Shown here: piece after piece, positions 43,501 to 55,258 of the stretch | Layout: every line of letters begins with the position of its first letter | Position numbering within the stretch: the first letter of the stretch is position 1 | DNA from: Rubrivivax sp. | Lineage (GTDB): Bacteria; Pseudomonadota; Gammaproteobacteria; Burkholderiales; Burkholderiaceae_C | Length of the DNA: 64,000 nucleotides | Direction of reading: 5' to 3' | NCBI GenBank assembly: GCA_027491255.1 | Contig: JAIXWM010000175.1 | Location: forward strand, 1-64,000 | Position numbers and translations under genes: made by a program | Notes under the pieces: generated by a model | The model's input: only the letters and a program-made list of their open reading frames with translations | Database searches by the model: none | Told to the model about the DNA's origin: nothing

Positions 43501-44643
43501 TCAAGGAAGGGTCAGCGGAACCGCCCAGGCGTCGTAGCCGTAGACCCAGTCGGCGTTGCCGGGCCCCTTCATCCACTCGTTGCCGCGCGAGGCGATCTGG
43601 ATGCGGGCGGTGCGCTCTCGGCGCGCCGCCTCGTAGGCCTGGAGCGCCCCCTCGATGCGCCCATGGTCCGCCACACCGGCCAGCGCGCGCCCCAGCACGA
43701 CGGCGTCCTCGATCGCCATACCGGCGCCCTGGGCCATGAAGGGCAGCATGGGGTGGCAGGCGTCACCGAGCAGCGTCACGGCCCCCACCGACCACGACGG
43801 CAGCGGATCGCGCTCGTACAGGGCACTCTTCAGCACGCGGTCGCAGGCGTCCAGCAGGCGCCGGGCGTCGGGGTGGAAGTCGCGGTAGACCTCGCGCAAC
43901 TCGTCGACGCTGCCCTCGGTCGTCCACGACTCCTCGGTCCAGCGCTCCTGGCCGGTGGTGGCGAAGACGAAGGTTTCGCGCCCTTGGTTGAGCGGGAAGG
44001 TGACGATCTGCGTCTGCGGGTTCGGGCCCCACCACTTGGTGAAAGCGTCGATCTCGGGCACCTCACGCACGCGCGGCGTGGGCACCACGGCACGAAAGGA
44101 GACCACGCCCGTGAAACGCGGGCTCTCGCGCCCGAAGAGCGCCGTGCGCACGCGCGAGTGAATACCGTCGGCGCCGATGACGACTCCGTGCCGAACCTGC
44201 GTGCCATCCTCGAAGGAGAGCACAACGCCGCCGTCGTCCTGCTCCAGGGTGGCCACGCGACGACCGAGCCGCACGTCGGACGCGGGAAACGCGGCGGCGA
44301 GCGCGGCCAGCAGGTCGGCACGGTGGATCGTGACCTGCGGCGCGCCGTAACGCTCCTCGGCCTGCCCACCCATGCCCAGGCGCGAGGTCTCGGCGCCGCT
44401 CAGGCCGTCTCGGCTGATGCGGAAGGTCGGCTGCGCGCCATCGCGACGGATGGACGCGCCGATCTCGCCACCCAGGCCATCCAGGGCCTTGACGACATTG
44501 GGGGTCAGGTTCACGTCGGCACCCACGCGGGCCCACTGCGAGGCCTGCTCGTGGACCGTGACGCGGTGCCCTGCGCGCCGCAGCGCGATCGCGGCCGTCA
44601 TACCGCCGATGCCGCCGCCGACGATGCCGATGTCCAGTGCCAT
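43501..44643 (-). CDS. FAD-dependent aromatic monooxygenase (salicylate-hydroxylase/NicC-like)
   Basis: The 380-residue flavoprotein has the ADP-binding motif GIVGGGIGGMTAAIAL (from residue 6), the DG motif GADGIHSRVR and the second FAD motif LLGDACHPMLPFMAQGAGMAIEDA. The C-terminal DWVYGYDAW segment resembles NicC-type 6-hydroxynicotinate monooxygenases. It would hydroxylate, often with decarboxylation, an aromatic hydroxy-acid using NAD(P)H. It follows the upstream SDR gene by 70 bases. Alternative substrates include salicylate-like acids; motifs do not decide. Confidence 0.92.
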   Translation of the reverse strand: MALDIGIVGGGIGGMTAAIALRRAGHRVTVHEQASQWARVGADVNLTPNVVKALDGLGGEIGASIRRDGAQPTFRISRDGLSGAETSRLGMGGQAEERYGAPQVTIHRADLLAALAAAFPASDVRLGRRVATLEQDDGGVVLSFEDGTQVRHGVVIGADGIHSRVRTALFGRESPRFTGVVSFRAVVPTPRVREVPEIDAFTKWWGPNPQTQIVTFPLNQGRETFVFATTGQERWTEESWTTEGSVDELREVYRDFHPDARRLLDACDRVLKSALYERDPLPSWSVGAVTLLGDACHPMLPFMAQGAGMAIEDAVVLGRALAGVADHGRIEGALQAYEAARRERTARIQIASRGNEWMKGPGNADWVYGYDAWAVPLTLP

Positions 44644-44713
44644 GGTGTGTTGCTCCCGTACCGCCTTGGCCGCAGCCTGCGCCATCCGAGCGCGAGCCGC
44701 TCGAAGGCGGACT

Positions 44714-45520
44714 TTAGTGCTCGGGGGACGCTGCCAGCCCGCCCCGCCGCAGCGTCGGCAGGCCCACGCCGCTCGCGTCGAAGCCGCCGTCCACGGCCAG
44801 CGTCTGGCCGTTGATGTAGCTCGCCTGAGGACTGCACAGGAAGCCCACGCCCGCCGCGATCTCCTCGGGCGTGCCGTAGCGGTTCAGAGGGATCGTGTCG
44901 TGGTAGTCGCTGCGGATCGCCACGGTGTGCACGAGCTTGGCCATCTCGGTATCCACCGGGCCCGGGGCAATGCAGTTCGCGCGGATGCCGGCATTGCCCA
45001 GTTCGATGGCCTGCTGCTTGGTCAGGTGGATGATGGCGCCCTTGCTTGTTCCGTAGGCCACGCGCATGGTGCTGGCGCGCAGGCCCGAGATCGAGGCGAT
45101 GTTGACGATGGCGCCGCCGCCGCCGCGCTTCATCACCGGCGCGCAGGCCTGGGTGCACAGGAAGGCGCCGTCGAGGTTGGTACCCATGACATGGCGCCAA
45201 TCGTCCCAGGTCGTCTCCTCGATGCGCTTGAAGACGGCGACACCAGCGTTGTTGACAAGCGCGTCGATGCGGCCGAAGCGCGCGTCGACGGCGGCCACGG
45301 CCGCCTCGACCTGCCCGGGCTGCGAGACGTCGGCGCGGACCGTGAAGACGCGCTGCGCATCGGCCAGCGCGGCCTCGGTCGCCGCCAGGGTCACACCATC
45401 CACGTCGAGCAGCGCGACACGGTAGCCGTGCGCGAGGAACCAGCGCCCGCAGGCCAGGCCGATGCCGCGTGCGCCGCCCGTGACCAGGGCGACGGGAACA
45501 ACGATGTTCGAAGAACTCAT
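44714..45520 (-). CDS. Short-chain dehydrogenase/reductase
   Basis: The 268-residue classical SDR has TGGARGIG, NNAG and catalytic IASISGLRASTMRVAYGTSKG (Ser-Tyr-Lys present), plus a C-terminal YINGQTLAVDGGF. It is probably NAD-dependent, since an Asp (LLDVDG) ends the second beta-strand. It may act on an alcohol or dihydrodiol. The ATG at 45520 fits the family N-terminus. It is the first gene of a pair with the FAD monooxygenase. Confidence 0.92.
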   Translation of the reverse strand: MSSSNIVVPVALVTGGARGIGLACGRWFLAHGYRVALLDVDGVTLAATEAALADAQRVFTVRADVSQPGQVEAAVAAVDARFGRIDALVNNAGVAVFKRIEETTWDDWRHVMGTNLDGAFLCTQACAPVMKRGGGGAIVNIASISGLRASTMRVAYGTSKGAIIHLTKQQAIELGNAGIRANCIAPGPVDTEMAKLVHTVAIRSDYHDTIPLNRYGTPEEIAAGVGFLCSPQASYINGQTLAVDGGFDASGVGLPTLRRGGLAASPEH

Positions 45521-45602
45521 GGGCAATGTCCGTTCGAGCAGGCCGCGCGGCAGGCAGTGCCCGCCACTGCGCGGAAGTCGGCAAAGGCCCGTCGGGAGAC
45601 GC

Positions 45603-46448
45603 TCACGCCGCCGCGCGCGGTGCGGTGACGGGAGGCGCCAGTTCGGCATGCTCGGCGAGCCAGCGCTCGGCCATCGTGCCGTCGCCTTCGGACGGGTGAA
45701 AGTCTGCGTCCAGATAGCGGCGCCAGGTGCGCCAGTGGCAACTCACCAACCCGGCCGTGCCGAACAGCGTGGCCCAGGCGCTGCGCCACGTGCCGAGCCG
45801 CCAAAGCGCGCCGTCGCGCCACAGGTTGTGCAGGGTCTGACGCGTCAGGTCGGTGGTGAAGTGCCAGGTGACCATGTAGAACAGGCGTCGGCGCCATTTC
45901 TCGTTGCCGCCGAGCGCGCGGTACAGGTCGAAGGCCGTGCAGCGGTGCTCGCTCTCTTCGCTCGAGTGCCACAGCCACAGGTCGCGCAGACGCGGTTGCG
46001 CGCCTTCGAGCTGCTGCGGGTGCGTCAACAGGTGCTCGGCGAGGATGGCGGTCAGGTGCTCGGTGGCCGCGGTGACGGCCAGCCAGGCGCGCGGCTCCTG
46101 CCCCGCCATCTTCTCGAGCCGACGGATGCGCCTGTGGATGCGCGGCTCCCAGTGGTTGACGAAGCCCTGCTTTTCAAGGTGCTCGTTGAACAACTGGTGG
46201 ATGCGGCGGTGCGTGGCCTCCTGGCCGATGAAGCCACGGGCTTCGGCCTCGAAGCGCTCGCGCGCCGAGCCCTCGAGCCGGGCCAGGCCCTTGCGCACCG
46301 AGTCGATGAAGACCTGCTCGCCTGCAGGAAAGCTCATCGACAGCGCGTTGAACAGCGCACTGCGGAAGGCGTCGCCACCGTTCCAGCGCCGGGGCAGCGG
46401 CGTCTTCAGGTCGACGAGGAGTCGGCGGATTACCAATTCGGAAGACAT
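45603..46448 (-). CDS. PF10118-type metal-dependent hydrolase family protein
   Basis: The 281-residue protein matches the family called predicted metal-dependent hydrolase, which looks like a ferritin-like helical bundle. Possible metal ligands are in GQEATHRRIHQLFNEHL, AATEHLTAILAEHLL and WHSSEESEHRCTAFDLY. The YMVTWHFTTDLTRQTL segment is also typical. The biochemical role is unknown; hydrolase is only the family label. It lies 12 bases downstream of purL on the same strand and may be co-transcribed with it. Confidence 0.85.
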   Translation of the reverse strand: MSSELVIRRLLVDLKTPLPRRWNGGDAFRSALFNALSMSFPAGEQVFIDSVRKGLARLEGSARERFEAEARGFIGQEATHRRIHQLFNEHLEKQGFVNHWEPRIHRRIRRLEKMAGQEPRAWLAVTAATEHLTAILAEHLLTHPQQLEGAQPRLRDLWLWHSSEESEHRCTAFDLYRALGGNEKWRRRLFYMVTWHFTTDLTRQTLHNLWRDGALWRLGTWRSAWATLFGTAGLVSCHWRTWRRYLDADFHPSEGDGTMAERWLAEHAELAPPVTAPRAAA

Positions 46449-46461
46449 GTGCCGGATTCTC

Positions 46462-49400
46462 TCATTGCACCCAGCGCCGCGCGTTGCGGAACATGCGCAT
46501 CCACGGGCTGGGCGCGGACTTGTCGCCGCCGCTCCAGCTCATCTGCACCTCGCGAAAGACGCGCTCGGGGTGCGGCATCATGGCCGTGAAGCGGCCGTCG
46601 GCCGTCGTCACGGCTGTCAGTCCGCCCGGGCTGCCGTTCGGGTTGAAGGGGTAGGCCTCGGTCGGACGGCCATGGTGGTCGACGAAGCGCATCGCTGCGC
46701 GCACTGCGGCGGCATCACCGCGCTGGGAGAAGTCGGCCCGACCTTCGCCGTGCGACACCGCGATCGGAATCCGGCTGCCCGCCATGCCGGCGAGGAAGAG
46801 GCTCGGGCTGTCCAGCACCTCCACCAGCGACAGTCGGGCCTCGAATTGCTCGCTGCGGTTGCGACGGAAGCGCGGCCAGTGCTGCGCGCCAGGAATCAGC
46901 TCCGCCAGTGCCGCCATCATCTGGCAGCCGTTGCACACGCCCAGCGCGAAGGTGTCGGCGCGCTCGAAGAAGGCGGCGAAGTCCGCACGCAACGCCGGGT
47001 TGAACAGGATGGAGCGGGCCCAGCCCTCTCCCGCCCCGAGGGTGTCGCCGTAACTGAAACCACCGCACGCAACCAGGCCCTGGAAGCCGTCCAGCCGCGC
47101 GCGGCCGGCCTGCAGGTCGCTCATGTGCACGTCCCAGGCCTCGAAGCCGACCTGGTCGAAGACCCACGCCATCTCCAGCTGCGAATTCACGCCCTGCTCG
47201 CGCAGGATGGCCACGCGGGGCCGCGCGGTGTGGACGAAGGGGGCGGCCACGTCCTCGGCGGCGTCGAAGGACAGGTGAACGTGCAAGCCCGGGTCGTCGT
47301 CGGCGGCGACGGCGGCGTGCTCGGCGTCGGCGCAGTCCGGATCGTCGCGCAGGCGCGCGATGCGCCAGCTCACCTCGTCCCAGGTCGACAGCAGCTGCGA
47401 CAGCGGCGCGCCGAACTGGAGCTTGGTGTCGCGCCAGACCTCGACGACGCCGCGGTCGTTGGGCTTGCCGATGTAGTGAGCGTGCCGGCTGAGCCCGTGC
47501 CGGCGCAGCACCGCCATGACCTCGTTGCGCGCCGCGGTCGGCACCTGCATCACGACGCCGAGCTCCTCGTTGAACAGCGCGCGCAGCGTCAGCTCCTTGC
47601 GTCGCTCGCCCACCTGGCTGGCCCAGTTCTTGGAGTCGCCGTACTCGGCCCGGCTGTCGCCGATGCCGTCACCCTCGGTGACGAGGATGTCGACGTTCAG
47701 GCTGACGCCCCGACGCCCGGCGAAGGCCATCTCGCACACCGCCGCCCACAGCCCGCCGTCGCTGCGGTCGTGGCAGGCCAGCAGCCAGCCGCGCGCGCGG
47801 ATGTCGGCCATGGCCGCGAACAGGGCCTTCAGCGCGGCCGGGTCGTCGAGGTCAGGCACCTCGTCGCCAAAGGCCCCGAGCACCTGCGCCAACATCGAGC
47901 CCCCCAGGCGCGCGCGGCCCTGCCCCAGGTCCACCAGCACGAGCGTGGTGTCGCCCGGCTGCAATTGCGGGGTGACGGTGTCGCGCACGTCGTCGAGCGT
48001 GGCGAAGGCGGTGACGATCAGCGACACCGGCGCCGTCACCTGCCGCGCCTGCCCGTCGTCAGCCGTCCAGCGCGTGCGCATCGACAGCGAATCCTTGCCC
48101 ACCGGGATGCCGATGCCCAGCGCCGGGCACAGCTCGAGGCCTACCGCGCGCACGGTGTCGTACAGGGCCGCGTCCTCGCCCGGCTCGCCACAGGCCGCCA
48201 TCCAATTCGCGCTGAGCTTGACGCGGTCGAGCGCGACCGGCGCCCCGAGCAGATTGGTCAGGGCCTCGCCCACCGCCATGCGGCCCGACGCCGGCGCGTC
48301 CAGTGCGGCCAGCGGCGTGCGCTCGCCCATCGCCATCGCCTCCCCGGCGAAACCTGCGTGGTCGGCCAGCGTGACGGCGCAGTCGGCCGTGGGTACCTGC
48401 CACGGGCCCACCATGGGGTCGCGATGGCTCAGGCCGCCGACGGTGCGGTCGCCGATCGTCACCAGAAAGCGCTTGCTCGCCACCGTCGGGTGGCGCAGCA
48501 CGTCCAGGGCCACCTGCTCCAGCGGCACACCGGTCAGCGCCAGCGCCTGGCCCTGGCGCGCCAGCCGCTGCACCTGGCGGTGCACCTTGGGCGGCTTGCC
48601 CAGCAGCACCTCCATCGGCATGTCGATGGCGCGCTCGCCCGCAGGGCCGTCCTCGAGCACCAGGGTGGCCTGCGCGCTCGCGGTGCCGACGACCGCGTGG
48701 GGACAGCGCTCGCGCACGCACAGGCGCTCGAACAAGGCGAGGCTGCCAGGGGCGATCGCCAGCACGTAGCGCTCCTGGCTCTCGTTGCACCAGATTTCCT
48801 TGGGCGCGAGGCCAGTCTCCTCGAGCGGGATGCGCCGCAGGTCGAAGACCGCGCCGAGACCGGCACCGTCGACCAACTCCGGGAAGGCGTTGCTCAGGCC
48901 GCCCGCGCCGACGTCGTGGATGGCCAGGATGGGGTTGTCGGCGCCGAGCGTCCAGCAGTGGTTGATGACCTCCTGGGCGCGGCGCTGGATCTCCGGGTTG
49001 CCGCGCTGGACCGAATCGAAGTCCAGCGCCGCGGTGTTGGTGCCGGCCGCCATCGAGCTCGCCGCCCCGCCGCCCATGCCGATGCGCATGCCCGGCCCGC
49101 CCAGTTGCACCAGCAGCGTGCCCGCGGGGAAGAGCACCTTGTGCGTCTGCGCGGCGTCGATCTGCCCCAGGCCGCCAGCGATCATGACGGGCTTGTGGTA
49201 GCCCCGCTGCACGCCCGCGACCTCCTGCTCGAAGGCGCGGAAGTAGCCGCCGAGATTGGGGCGCCCGAACTCGTTGTTGAATGCAGCGGCCCCCAGCGGG
49301 CCCTCGGTCATGATCTGCAGCGGGCTGGCAATGTGCGCCGGTCGGCCCACCCCGTCGCGCTCCCAGGGCTCGTCGGTGCCGGGCAGGCGCAGGTGGCTGG

Positions 49401-50472
49401 TCGAGAAGCCGCTCAGTCCCGCCTTGGGCCGCGCCCCACGCCCGGTCGCCCCCTCGTCGCGGATCTCGCCGCCTGCGCCGGTGGCCGCGCCCGGGAATGG
49501 CGAGATCGCGGTCGGGTGGTTGTGCGTCTCCACCTTCATCAACACGTGCGTCTCGCCGGCGAGCGCGCGGTAAGGCGCCGGGCCGTCGCCTACAGCCGGG
49601 CGCCATTGCACGGCCACACCCCCCTGCATCACTGCGGCGTTGTCGCTGTAGGCCACCACCGTGCGCTGCGGGGACATCGCCTCGGTGTGGCGGATCATCT
49701 GGAACATCGACAGCGGCTCGTCATGGCCGTCGATCGTGAAGCGGGCGTTGAAGATCTTGTGCCGGCAGTGCTCACTGTTGGCCTGGGCGAACATCATCAG
49801 CTCGACGTCGCCGGGGTTGCGGCCCAGTCGAGCGAAGGCCTGCGCCAGGTAGTCGATCTCGTCGTCCGACAGCGCGAGGCCGAAGTCGGCGTTGGCCTGT
49901 TCGAGCGCCGCGCGCCCGCGGCCGAGCACATCGACCTGCGCCATCGGCACACCCGGGCGGGCGTCGAACAGTGCGCGCGCAGCATCGCGCTCGAAGGCCA
50001 CGCTTTCCGTCATGCGGTCGTGCAGGACTTCGGCCAGGCGCGCGCGCACCGCCGCCTCGAGCGGTCGCGGCCCGCTGCCGAGCACCCCCTGCAGCACGCC
50101 CGCCTTGCGCTGGAGGCGGAACTCCGTCACGCGCTCGATGCGGCGCACCGGCAGCGCGCAGTTGCGGGCGATGTCGCTGGCCTTGCTGGCCCAGGGGGAC
50201 ACCGTGCCCAGGCGCGGCATCACGACGATCAAGTCACCCGCGCCACCACCCGCGGCGCCTGCCGCGGGGGTGCTGTCCAGCAGCGCGGCCAGACGCTGCT
50301 GCAGGCCCGCGTCCGGCGCCGCCTGCAGGGCCACCCAGTGCACGTGCCGAGCGTTCAGCGTCTGCAGCGAAGGCTCGACGGCCCGCAGCTGCTCGAGCAG
50401 GGTGCGGGCGCGCGCGCCGGACAAGGCGTCGCCGCCTTCGAAACAGGACAGATGCAGGGTGGTTTGGAGCAT
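46462..50472 (-). CDS. purL: Phosphoribosylformylglycinamidine synthase (FGAM synthase)
   Basis: The 1336-residue single-chain enzyme converts FGAR, glutamine and ATP to FGAM in de novo purine synthesis. N-terminal PurS-like and linker regions are followed by two AIRS-like halves ([33 protein letters not shown]) and a class I glutaminase domain from about residue 1087. The domain has the nucleophile Cys in GVCNGCQMM (about 1177) and SHGEG near 1239. Length is normal for proteobacterial PurL. The start is ATG 50472 ([14 protein letters not shown]); the frame further upstream is antisense to map. It is divergent from map. Confidence 0.97.
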   Translation of the reverse strand: MLQTTLHLSCFEGGDALSGARARTLLEQLRAVEPSLQTLNARHVHWVALQAAPDAGLQQRLAALLDSTPAAGAAGGGAGDLIVVMPRLGTVSPWASKASDIARNCALPVRRIERVTEFRLQRKAGVLQGVLGSGPRPLEAAVRARLAEVLHDRMTESVAFERDAARALFDARPGVPMAQVDVLGRGRAALEQANADFGLALSDDEIDYLAQAFARLGRNPGDVELMMFAQANSEHCRHKIFNARFTIDGHDEPLSMFQMIRHTEAMSPQRTVVAYSDNAAVMQGGVAVQWRPAVGDGPAPYRALAGETHVLMKVETHNHPTAISPFPGAATGAGGEIRDEGATGRGARPKAGLSGFSTSHLRLPGTDEPWERDGVGRPAHIASPLQIMTEGPLGAAAFNNEFGRPNLGGYFRAFEQEVAGVQRGYHKPVMIAGGLGQIDAAQTHKVLFPAGTLLVQLGGPGMRIGMGGGAASSMAAGTNTAALDFDSVQRGNPEIQRRAQEVINHCWTLGADNPILAIHDVGAGGLSNAFPELVDGAGLGAVFDLRRIPLEETGLAPKEIWCNESQERYVLAIAPGSLALFERLCVRERCPHAVVGTASAQATLVLEDGPAGERAIDMPMEVLLGKPPKVHRQVQRLARQGQALALTGVPLEQVALDVLRHPTVASKRFLVTIGDRTVGGLSHRDPMVGPWQVPTADCAVTLADHAGFAGEAMAMGERTPLAALDAPASGRMAVGEALTNLLGAPVALDRVKLSANWMAACGEPGEDAALYDTVRAVGLELCPALGIGIPVGKDSLSMRTRWTADDGQARQVTAPVSLIVTAFATLDDVRDTVTPQLQPGDTTLVLVDLGQGRARLGGSMLAQVLGAFGDEVPDLDDPAALKALFAAMADIRARGWLLACHDRSDGGLWAAVCEMAFAGRRGVSLNVDILVTEGDGIGDSRAEYGDSKNWASQVGERRKELTLRALFNEELGVVMQVPTAARNEVMAVLRRHGLSRHAHYIGKPNDRGVVEVWRDTKLQFGAPLSQLLSTWDEVSWRIARLRDDPDCADAEHAAVAADDDPGLHVHLSFDAAEDVAAPFVHTARPRVAILREQGVNSQLEMAWVFDQVGFEAWDVHMSDLQAGRARLDGFQGLVACGGFSYGDTLGAGEGWARSILFNPALRADFAAFFERADTFALGVCNGCQMMAALAELIPGAQHWPRFRRNRSEQFEARLSLVEVLDSPSLFLAGMAGSRIPIAVSHGEGRADFSQRGDAAAVRAAMRFVDHHGRPTEAYPFNPNGSPGGLTAVTTADGRFTAMMPHPERVFREVQMSWSGGDKSAPSPWMRMFRNARRWVQ

Positions 50473-50544
50473 GGTCGGCAAGGCGGGGCCGCAATGCCCT
50501 CGGTGCGATGACGATTCTAGGGACCGGGTGGGATAATCCGTCTC
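50473..50544. promoter_or_regulatory. Compact divergent promoter region of purL and map
   Basis: Only 72 bases separate the two starts. On the plus strand GATAAT (50532-50537) lies eight bases before the map ATG at 50545. On the minus strand TAGAAT (50519-50514) is a possible -10 for purL. Neither -35 is clean. Confidence 0.5.
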
Positions 50545-51384
50545 ATGCCGACCGCGTTGAAGACCACCGAAGAAATCGAGGGGATGCGCCTCGCCTGCCG
50601 CCTGGCCTCCGAAGTGCTGGACATGCTGAGCCCGCACGTGAAGCCGGGCGTCACCACGCGCGAGATCGATCGCCTCGCTCACGACTACATCACCCAGGTG
50701 CAGCGCGCCATCCCCGCGACGCTGGGCTACCAGCCGCAGGGCTACCCGGCCTACCCGGCGTCTCTGTGCACCTCGCCCAACGAGGTGGTCTGTCACGGAA
50801 TCCCCGACGACCGGCCGATGAAGAGCGGCGACATCGTCAACATCGACGTCACCGTCATCAAGAATGGCTGGCACGGCGACAACAGCCGCATGTACCTCGT
50901 CGGCGAGGCCTCGATCGCGGCGCGCCGGCTGTGCGCCGTCACCTACGAGGCGATGTGGAAGGGCATCGTGAAGGTGCGACCGGGCGCGCGCCTGGGCGAC
51001 GTGGGGCACGCGATCCAGACCCACGCCGAGCACCATGGCTACTCGATCGTGCGCGAGTTCTGCGGCCACGGCGTGGGGCGCAAGTTCCACGAGGAACCGC
51101 AGGTCCTGCACTATGGCCGACCTGGCACGCTGGAAGAGTTGGTGCCGGGCATGACATTCACGATCGAGCCGATGGTCAATGCCGGCCGGCGCGACATCAA
51201 GGAAGACCGCCGCGGCAACCGCCCCTACGACGGCTGGACGATCGTCACGCGCGACCGCTCGCTGTCGGCGCAGTGGGAGCACACCGTCCTCGTCACCGAG
51301 ACCGGCGTCGAGGTGCTGACGCTGTCGGCCGGCAGCCCGCCGCCGCCCGCCTTCGTGCAGGCGGCGGGCCTGGCGCTGGCCTGA
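50545..51384 (+). CDS. map: Type I methionine aminopeptidase
   Basis: The 279-residue enzyme removes initiator Met from nascent proteins. The five metal ligands by alignment with the E. coli enzyme are D101, D112, H175, E208 and E245, with H84 also conserved (VCHGIP). The C-terminus has about 12 extra residues rich in Pro/Ala. No Shine-Dalgarno is visible and a -10-like element lies immediately upstream, so the mRNA may be leaderless. glnD follows after about 60 bases. Confidence 0.97.
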   Translation: MPTALKTTEEIEGMRLACRLASEVLDMLSPHVKPGVTTREIDRLAHDYITQVQRAIPATLGYQPQGYPAYPASLCTSPNEVVCHGIPDDRPMKSGDIVNIDVTVIKNGWHGDNSRMYLVGEASIAARRLCAVTYEAMWKGIVKVRPGARLGDVGHAIQTHAEHHGYSIVREFCGHGVGRKFHEEPQVLHYGRPGTLEELVPGMTFTIEPMVNAGRRDIKEDRRGNRPYDGWTIVTRDRSLSAQWEHTVLVTETGVEVLTLSAGSPPPPAFVQAAGLALA

Positions 51385-51443
51385 AGGCCCCGGCCCTGCC
51401 GGACGCCACGGTGGAACGGGCCCTGAATCCTGTGTCGGCGGCC

Positions 51444-54041
51444 ATGCCGGAGCCGAGCCCGGCACCGGCGAGCCCCGCCGAAGGGCTGGCACGCCTGCGC
51501 GCGGGGTTTCGCGACGGCAAGGCAGCGCTGCTGGGAGCGTTCCTGCGCTCGCCGCCGACGGCGGTGGCCGCGCAGCGCCTCGTGCGCGGCCTGTCGCGGC
51601 ACGTCGACACGACACTGCGCTCGCTGCTCGCGCTCAGCCCCCTGCCTGAGGGCGCAGCCCTGGTGGCCGTGGGCGGCTACGGCCGCGGCGAACTGTTCCC
51701 GCATTCCGACGTCGATGTGCTGGTTCTGCTGCCGCCGCAGGCCAGCACCGACGGCCTCGGTGACTTCATCACCGCGTGCTGGGACATCGGGCTGGAGATC
51801 GGCTCCTCGGTGCGAACCATCGAGGACTGCGTCGCCGAGGCGCAACGCGACATCACGGTGCAGACCTCGCTGGTCGAGTCGCGTCCGGTGGCCGGCCCGC
51901 GCCGCCTGTACGAGCGCATGATGGCCGACACGCGGGCCGTGCTCGACCCGCGCGCCTTCCTGCGTGCCAAGTTGCTGGAGATGCAGCAGCGGCACGTGAA
52001 ATACCAGAAGACGCCGTACTCGCTGGAGCCGAACTGCAAGGAAAGCCCGGGCGGCCTGCGCGACCTGCAGGTGCCGGCCTGGGTGGCCCGCGCGGCGGGC
52101 TTCGGGAAGTCGTGGAGCGAACTGGCAGCCAGCGGCCTGCTCACGCCTTTCGAGGTGGCCCAATTGCGGCGCCACGAAGGCACCTTGAAACTGATCCGCG
52201 CCCGGCTGCACGCCGTGGCCGGCCGGCGCGAGGACCGCCTGGTCTTCGACCTGCAGACCGCGGTGGCCGAAAGCTGCGGCTACACGGCCACCCGCACTCA
52301 GCGCGCCTCCGAAGTGCTGATGCACCGCTACTACTGGGCGGCCAAGGCGGTGACGCAGCTCAACCAGATCCTGCTGCTGAACATGGAGGAGCGCATCGCG
52401 GGCAGCGCCGACGCGCCCATGCGGCGCATCAACGAGCGCTTCTTCGACCGCGGCGGCATGCTCGAAGTTGCGCGCGACGATCTGTACCTGCAGGAGCCGC
52501 ACGCCATCCTCGAAACCTTCCTGCTGCGCGAGCGCACGCCCGGCATCCAGGGCCTGTCGGCGCGCACCCTGCGTGCGCTGTACAACGCACGCGGCAGGAT
52601 GAACGGCGAGTTCCGCCACGACCCGGCGAACCGCCGCATGTTCATGCGCATCCTGCGCCAGCGCAGTGGCGTCACGCGCGCCCTGCGGCTGATGAACGAG
52701 ACCTCGGTCCTCGGCCGCTACCTTTGGGTCTTCCGCCGCATCGTCGGCCGCATGCAGCATGACCTGTTCCACGTCTACACCGTGGACCAGCACATCCTGA
52801 TGGTGCTGCGCAACGTGCGCCGTTTCTTCATCCCCGAGCACGCGCACGAATACCCGTTCTGCTCGCAACTCGCTTCGCAGTGGGACGATCCGGCGCTGCT
52901 GTGCATCGCCGCGCTGTACCACGACGTGGCCAAGGGTCGGGGCGGCGACCACTCCGACCTCGGCGCGCGCGAGGTGCGGCGCTTCTGCCAGGACCACGGC
53001 GTCGCGCGTGAGGGCACGGCGCTGGTGGAGTTCCTGGTCCAGCACCACCTGACCATGAGCCGCATCGCGCAGAAGGAAGATCTGAGCGACCCCGAGGTCA
53101 TCGCGCGTTTCGCGCGCCTGGTTGGCAACGAGCGCCGCCTGACCGCGCTGTACCTGCTGACCGTGGCCGACATCCGAGGCACCAGCCCGAAGGTGTGGAA
53201 CGCCTGGAAGGGCAAGCTGCTCGAGGACCTGTACCGCCACACGCTGCGCGCGCTCGGCGGCGCTCGGCCGCACCTCGAAGCCGACATCGAGGCACGCAAG
53301 CTCGAGGCGCGCAACCTGCTGGCGCTGCACTCGGCACTGCCCGGCACCGAGGAGCCGCTGTGGAAGTCGCTCGACCTGAGCTACTTCGCACGCCACGACG
53401 CCGCGGAGCTGGCCTGGCATGCGCGCGCGCTGTGGCGACACCTGAAGACAGCCGCGCCGGTCGTGCAGGCGCGTGTGTCCTCCGCCGGCGAGGGCCTGCA
53501 GGTGCTGGTCTACTCACCCGACCGCCCCGACCTGTTCGCCCGCATCTGCGGCTATTTCGACAGCGCCGGGTTCAGCATCCAGGACGCGCGGATCCACACC
53601 ACGCGCGCCGGTTATGCGCTCGACACCTTCCAGGTCGTCTCCGCCGTGCACGCCCCGTCGTCGCCCGCCGACTACCGCGACCTGATCTCTCTCGTGGAGA
53701 CGCAGGCTGTCCAGGCCCTGTCCTCCACCGGGCCGCTGCCGGAGCCCGCGCGCAGCCGCGTCTCGCGCCGCGTCAAGTACTTCCCGGTCGTCCCTCGCGT
53801 CGCGCTCAACCCTGACGAGCGCGCGCAGCGCTGGATCCTGAGCGTCAGCGCGAGCGACCGCGCCGGCCTGCTGTACGCCATCTCGCGCGTGCTCGCGCGC
53901 CACGCCGTGAACCTGCAGCTTGCCAAGGTCAGCACCTTGGGCGAGCGGGTCGAGGACACCTTCCTCGTCGACGGACCCGCGCTTCAACAGACGCGGCTGC
54001 AACTGCAGATCGAGACCGAACTGCTCGATGCAGTGGCTTGA
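51444..54041 (+). CDS. glnD: Bifunctional uridylyltransferase/uridylyl-removing enzyme of PII
   Basis: The 865-residue enzyme senses glutamine and uridylylates or deuridylylates PII proteins. It has the nucleotidyltransferase motif [18 protein letters not shown] (about 75-92), a GlnD PII-uridylyltransferase region, an HD domain ([13 protein letters not shown], about 491-503) and two C-terminal ACT domains ([15 protein letters not shown] near 687; [16 protein letters not shown] near 798). The ATG at 51444 gives normal length; an in-frame GTG at 51411 adds 11 residues. It is likely co-transcribed with map. Confidence 0.96.
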   Translation: MPEPSPAPASPAEGLARLRAGFRDGKAALLGAFLRSPPTAVAAQRLVRGLSRHVDTTLRSLLALSPLPEGAALVAVGGYGRGELFPHSDVDVLVLLPPQASTDGLGDFITACWDIGLEIGSSVRTIEDCVAEAQRDITVQTSLVESRPVAGPRRLYERMMADTRAVLDPRAFLRAKLLEMQQRHVKYQKTPYSLEPNCKESPGGLRDLQVPAWVARAAGFGKSWSELAASGLLTPFEVAQLRRHEGTLKLIRARLHAVAGRREDRLVFDLQTAVAESCGYTATRTQRASEVLMHRYYWAAKAVTQLNQILLLNMEERIAGSADAPMRRINERFFDRGGMLEVARDDLYLQEPHAILETFLLRERTPGIQGLSARTLRALYNARGRMNGEFRHDPANRRMFMRILRQRSGVTRALRLMNETSVLGRYLWVFRRIVGRMQHDLFHVYTVDQHILMVLRNVRRFFIPEHAHEYPFCSQLASQWDDPALLCIAALYHDVAKGRGGDHSDLGAREVRRFCQDHGVAREGTALVEFLVQHHLTMSRIAQKEDLSDPEVIARFARLVGNERRLTALYLLTVADIRGTSPKVWNAWKGKLLEDLYRHTLRALGGARPHLEADIEARKLEARNLLALHSALPGTEEPLWKSLDLSYFARHDAAELAWHARALWRHLKTAAPVVQARVSSAGEGLQVLVYSPDRPDLFARICGYFDSAGFSIQDARIHTTRAGYALDTFQVVSAVHAPSSPADYRDLISLVETQAVQALSSTGPLPEPARSRVSRRVKYFPVVPRVALNPDERAQRWILSVSASDRAGLLYAISRVLARHAVNLQLAKVSTLGERVEDTFLVDGPALQQTRLQLQIETELLDAVA

Positions 54042-54074
54042 GGCCTGGCCTGTCCCGGCTCACCGCAGGTCACC

Positions 54075-55181
54075 ATGCCCCTGAACAGGATCGACGTCGA
54101 CGCCGCGCTGGCGCGACTGCAGGAGTTCGACGCCATCATCGACGCCCGCAGCCCGGGCGAGCATGCGCTCGACGCCCTGCCCGGCGCCGTCAACTGGCCC
54201 ACCCTGGACGACGCCGAACGCCACGAGGTGGGCACCGAGTACAAGCAGGTCTCCGCCTTCGAGGCGCGCAAGCGCGGTGCCATCCTCGCTGCGCGCAACA
54301 TCGCCCGCCACCTGGAGCGCGAGGCGATGGCGCTGCCGCGGCAGTGGAAGCCGCTCATCTACTGTTGGCGCGGCGGGCAGCGCTCGGGTGCGCTCGCGCT
54401 CGTGCTCGGCCAGATCGGGTTCGAGGTGTACGTGCTCGAGGGCGGCTACCGGGCCTTCCGGCGTCGCGTCGTGGCCGATCTCGAGTCCGCGGCACAGGGC
54501 CTGGCGCTGCGCGCGCTGTGCGGCCCGACCGGCTGCGGCAAAAGCCGGCTCCTGGGCGCCCTGCAGACCGCGGGCGCCCAGGTGCTCGACCTGGAGGCGC
54601 TGGCGCAGCACCGCGGCTCGGTGCTCGGCGCCCTGCCGAACGCGCCACAGCCTTCGCAAAAGTGCTTCGAGACGCGCCTGTGGCATGCGCTGCGCGCGTT
54701 CGACCCCGAGCGGCCGGTCTTCGTCGAGAGCGAGAGCCGCACGATCGGTCGCCTGCGCGTGCCCGAAGCCTTGCTGCAACGCATGCGCGCTGCGCCCTGC
54801 CTGCGGCTGTCCATGCCTGACACGGCCCGGGTAGACCTGCTGCTCGAGGACTACGCCCACTTCGCGGCCGATCCGGCGCTGCTGGCGCAGCGTCTGGACA
54901 CGCTGCGCGAAGCACGCGGTCATGCCGTGGTCGATGCCTGGCAGGCGGGGCTGGCCGCGGGACGCCTGCGCGAAATCGTCCAGGCGCTGCTCGTGGAGCA
55001 CTACGACCCGGTCTACCAGCGCTCGATGAGCCGCAACTTCATCGCCTTCGAGCACGCCCCCGCGATCGAGTTGCTTGACGGGTCCGAGCCCTCGATGCGG
55101 GCGGCGGTTGAGCAGGTGCAGCAAGTCGCGCAGGCGCTGGCGCCCGCCATCGCCCCAGCCGTCGGGCTCTCCGGCGCCTGA
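54075..55181 (+). CDS. mnmH: tRNA 2-selenouridine synthase
   Basis: The 368-residue protein has an N-terminal rhodanese domain with the catalytic Cys97 in YCWRGGQRSG and a C-terminal P-loop domain with GPTGCGKS (150-157). This layout defines MnmH (SelU/YbbB), which geranylates and then selenates 2-thiouridine at the wobble base of Lys, Glu and Gln tRNAs using selenophosphate. No selD is in the window. The gene follows glnD by 33 bases. Confidence 0.95.
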   Translation: MPLNRIDVDAALARLQEFDAIIDARSPGEHALDALPGAVNWPTLDDAERHEVGTEYKQVSAFEARKRGAILAARNIARHLEREAMALPRQWKPLIYCWRGGQRSGALALVLGQIGFEVYVLEGGYRAFRRRVVADLESAAQGLALRALCGPTGCGKSRLLGALQTAGAQVLDLEALAQHRGSVLGALPNAPQPSQKCFETRLWHALRAFDPERPVFVESESRTIGRLRVPEALLQRMRAAPCLRLSMPDTARVDLLLEDYAHFAADPALLAQRLDTLREARGHAVVDAWQAGLAAGRLREIVQALLVEHYDPVYQRSMSRNFIAFEHAPAIELLDGSEPSMRAAVEQVQQVAQALAPAIAPAVGLSGA

Positions 55182-55258
55182 ACGTCCGCGCTTGACGCAG
55201 ATCAGAAGCGACGTCGGCGCCACGCCGTGGCGCGCCGGCACCGCCTAGACTGCCCGTC

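Noticed and set aside
45904-50511. Plus-strand open frame of about 1535 codons
   Set aside because: It is antisense to purL and the PF10118 gene; no motif is present.
50473-51615. N-terminal extension of the purL frame beyond 50472
   Set aside because: This part is antisense to map and glnD, and the [14 protein letters not shown] start matches PurL.
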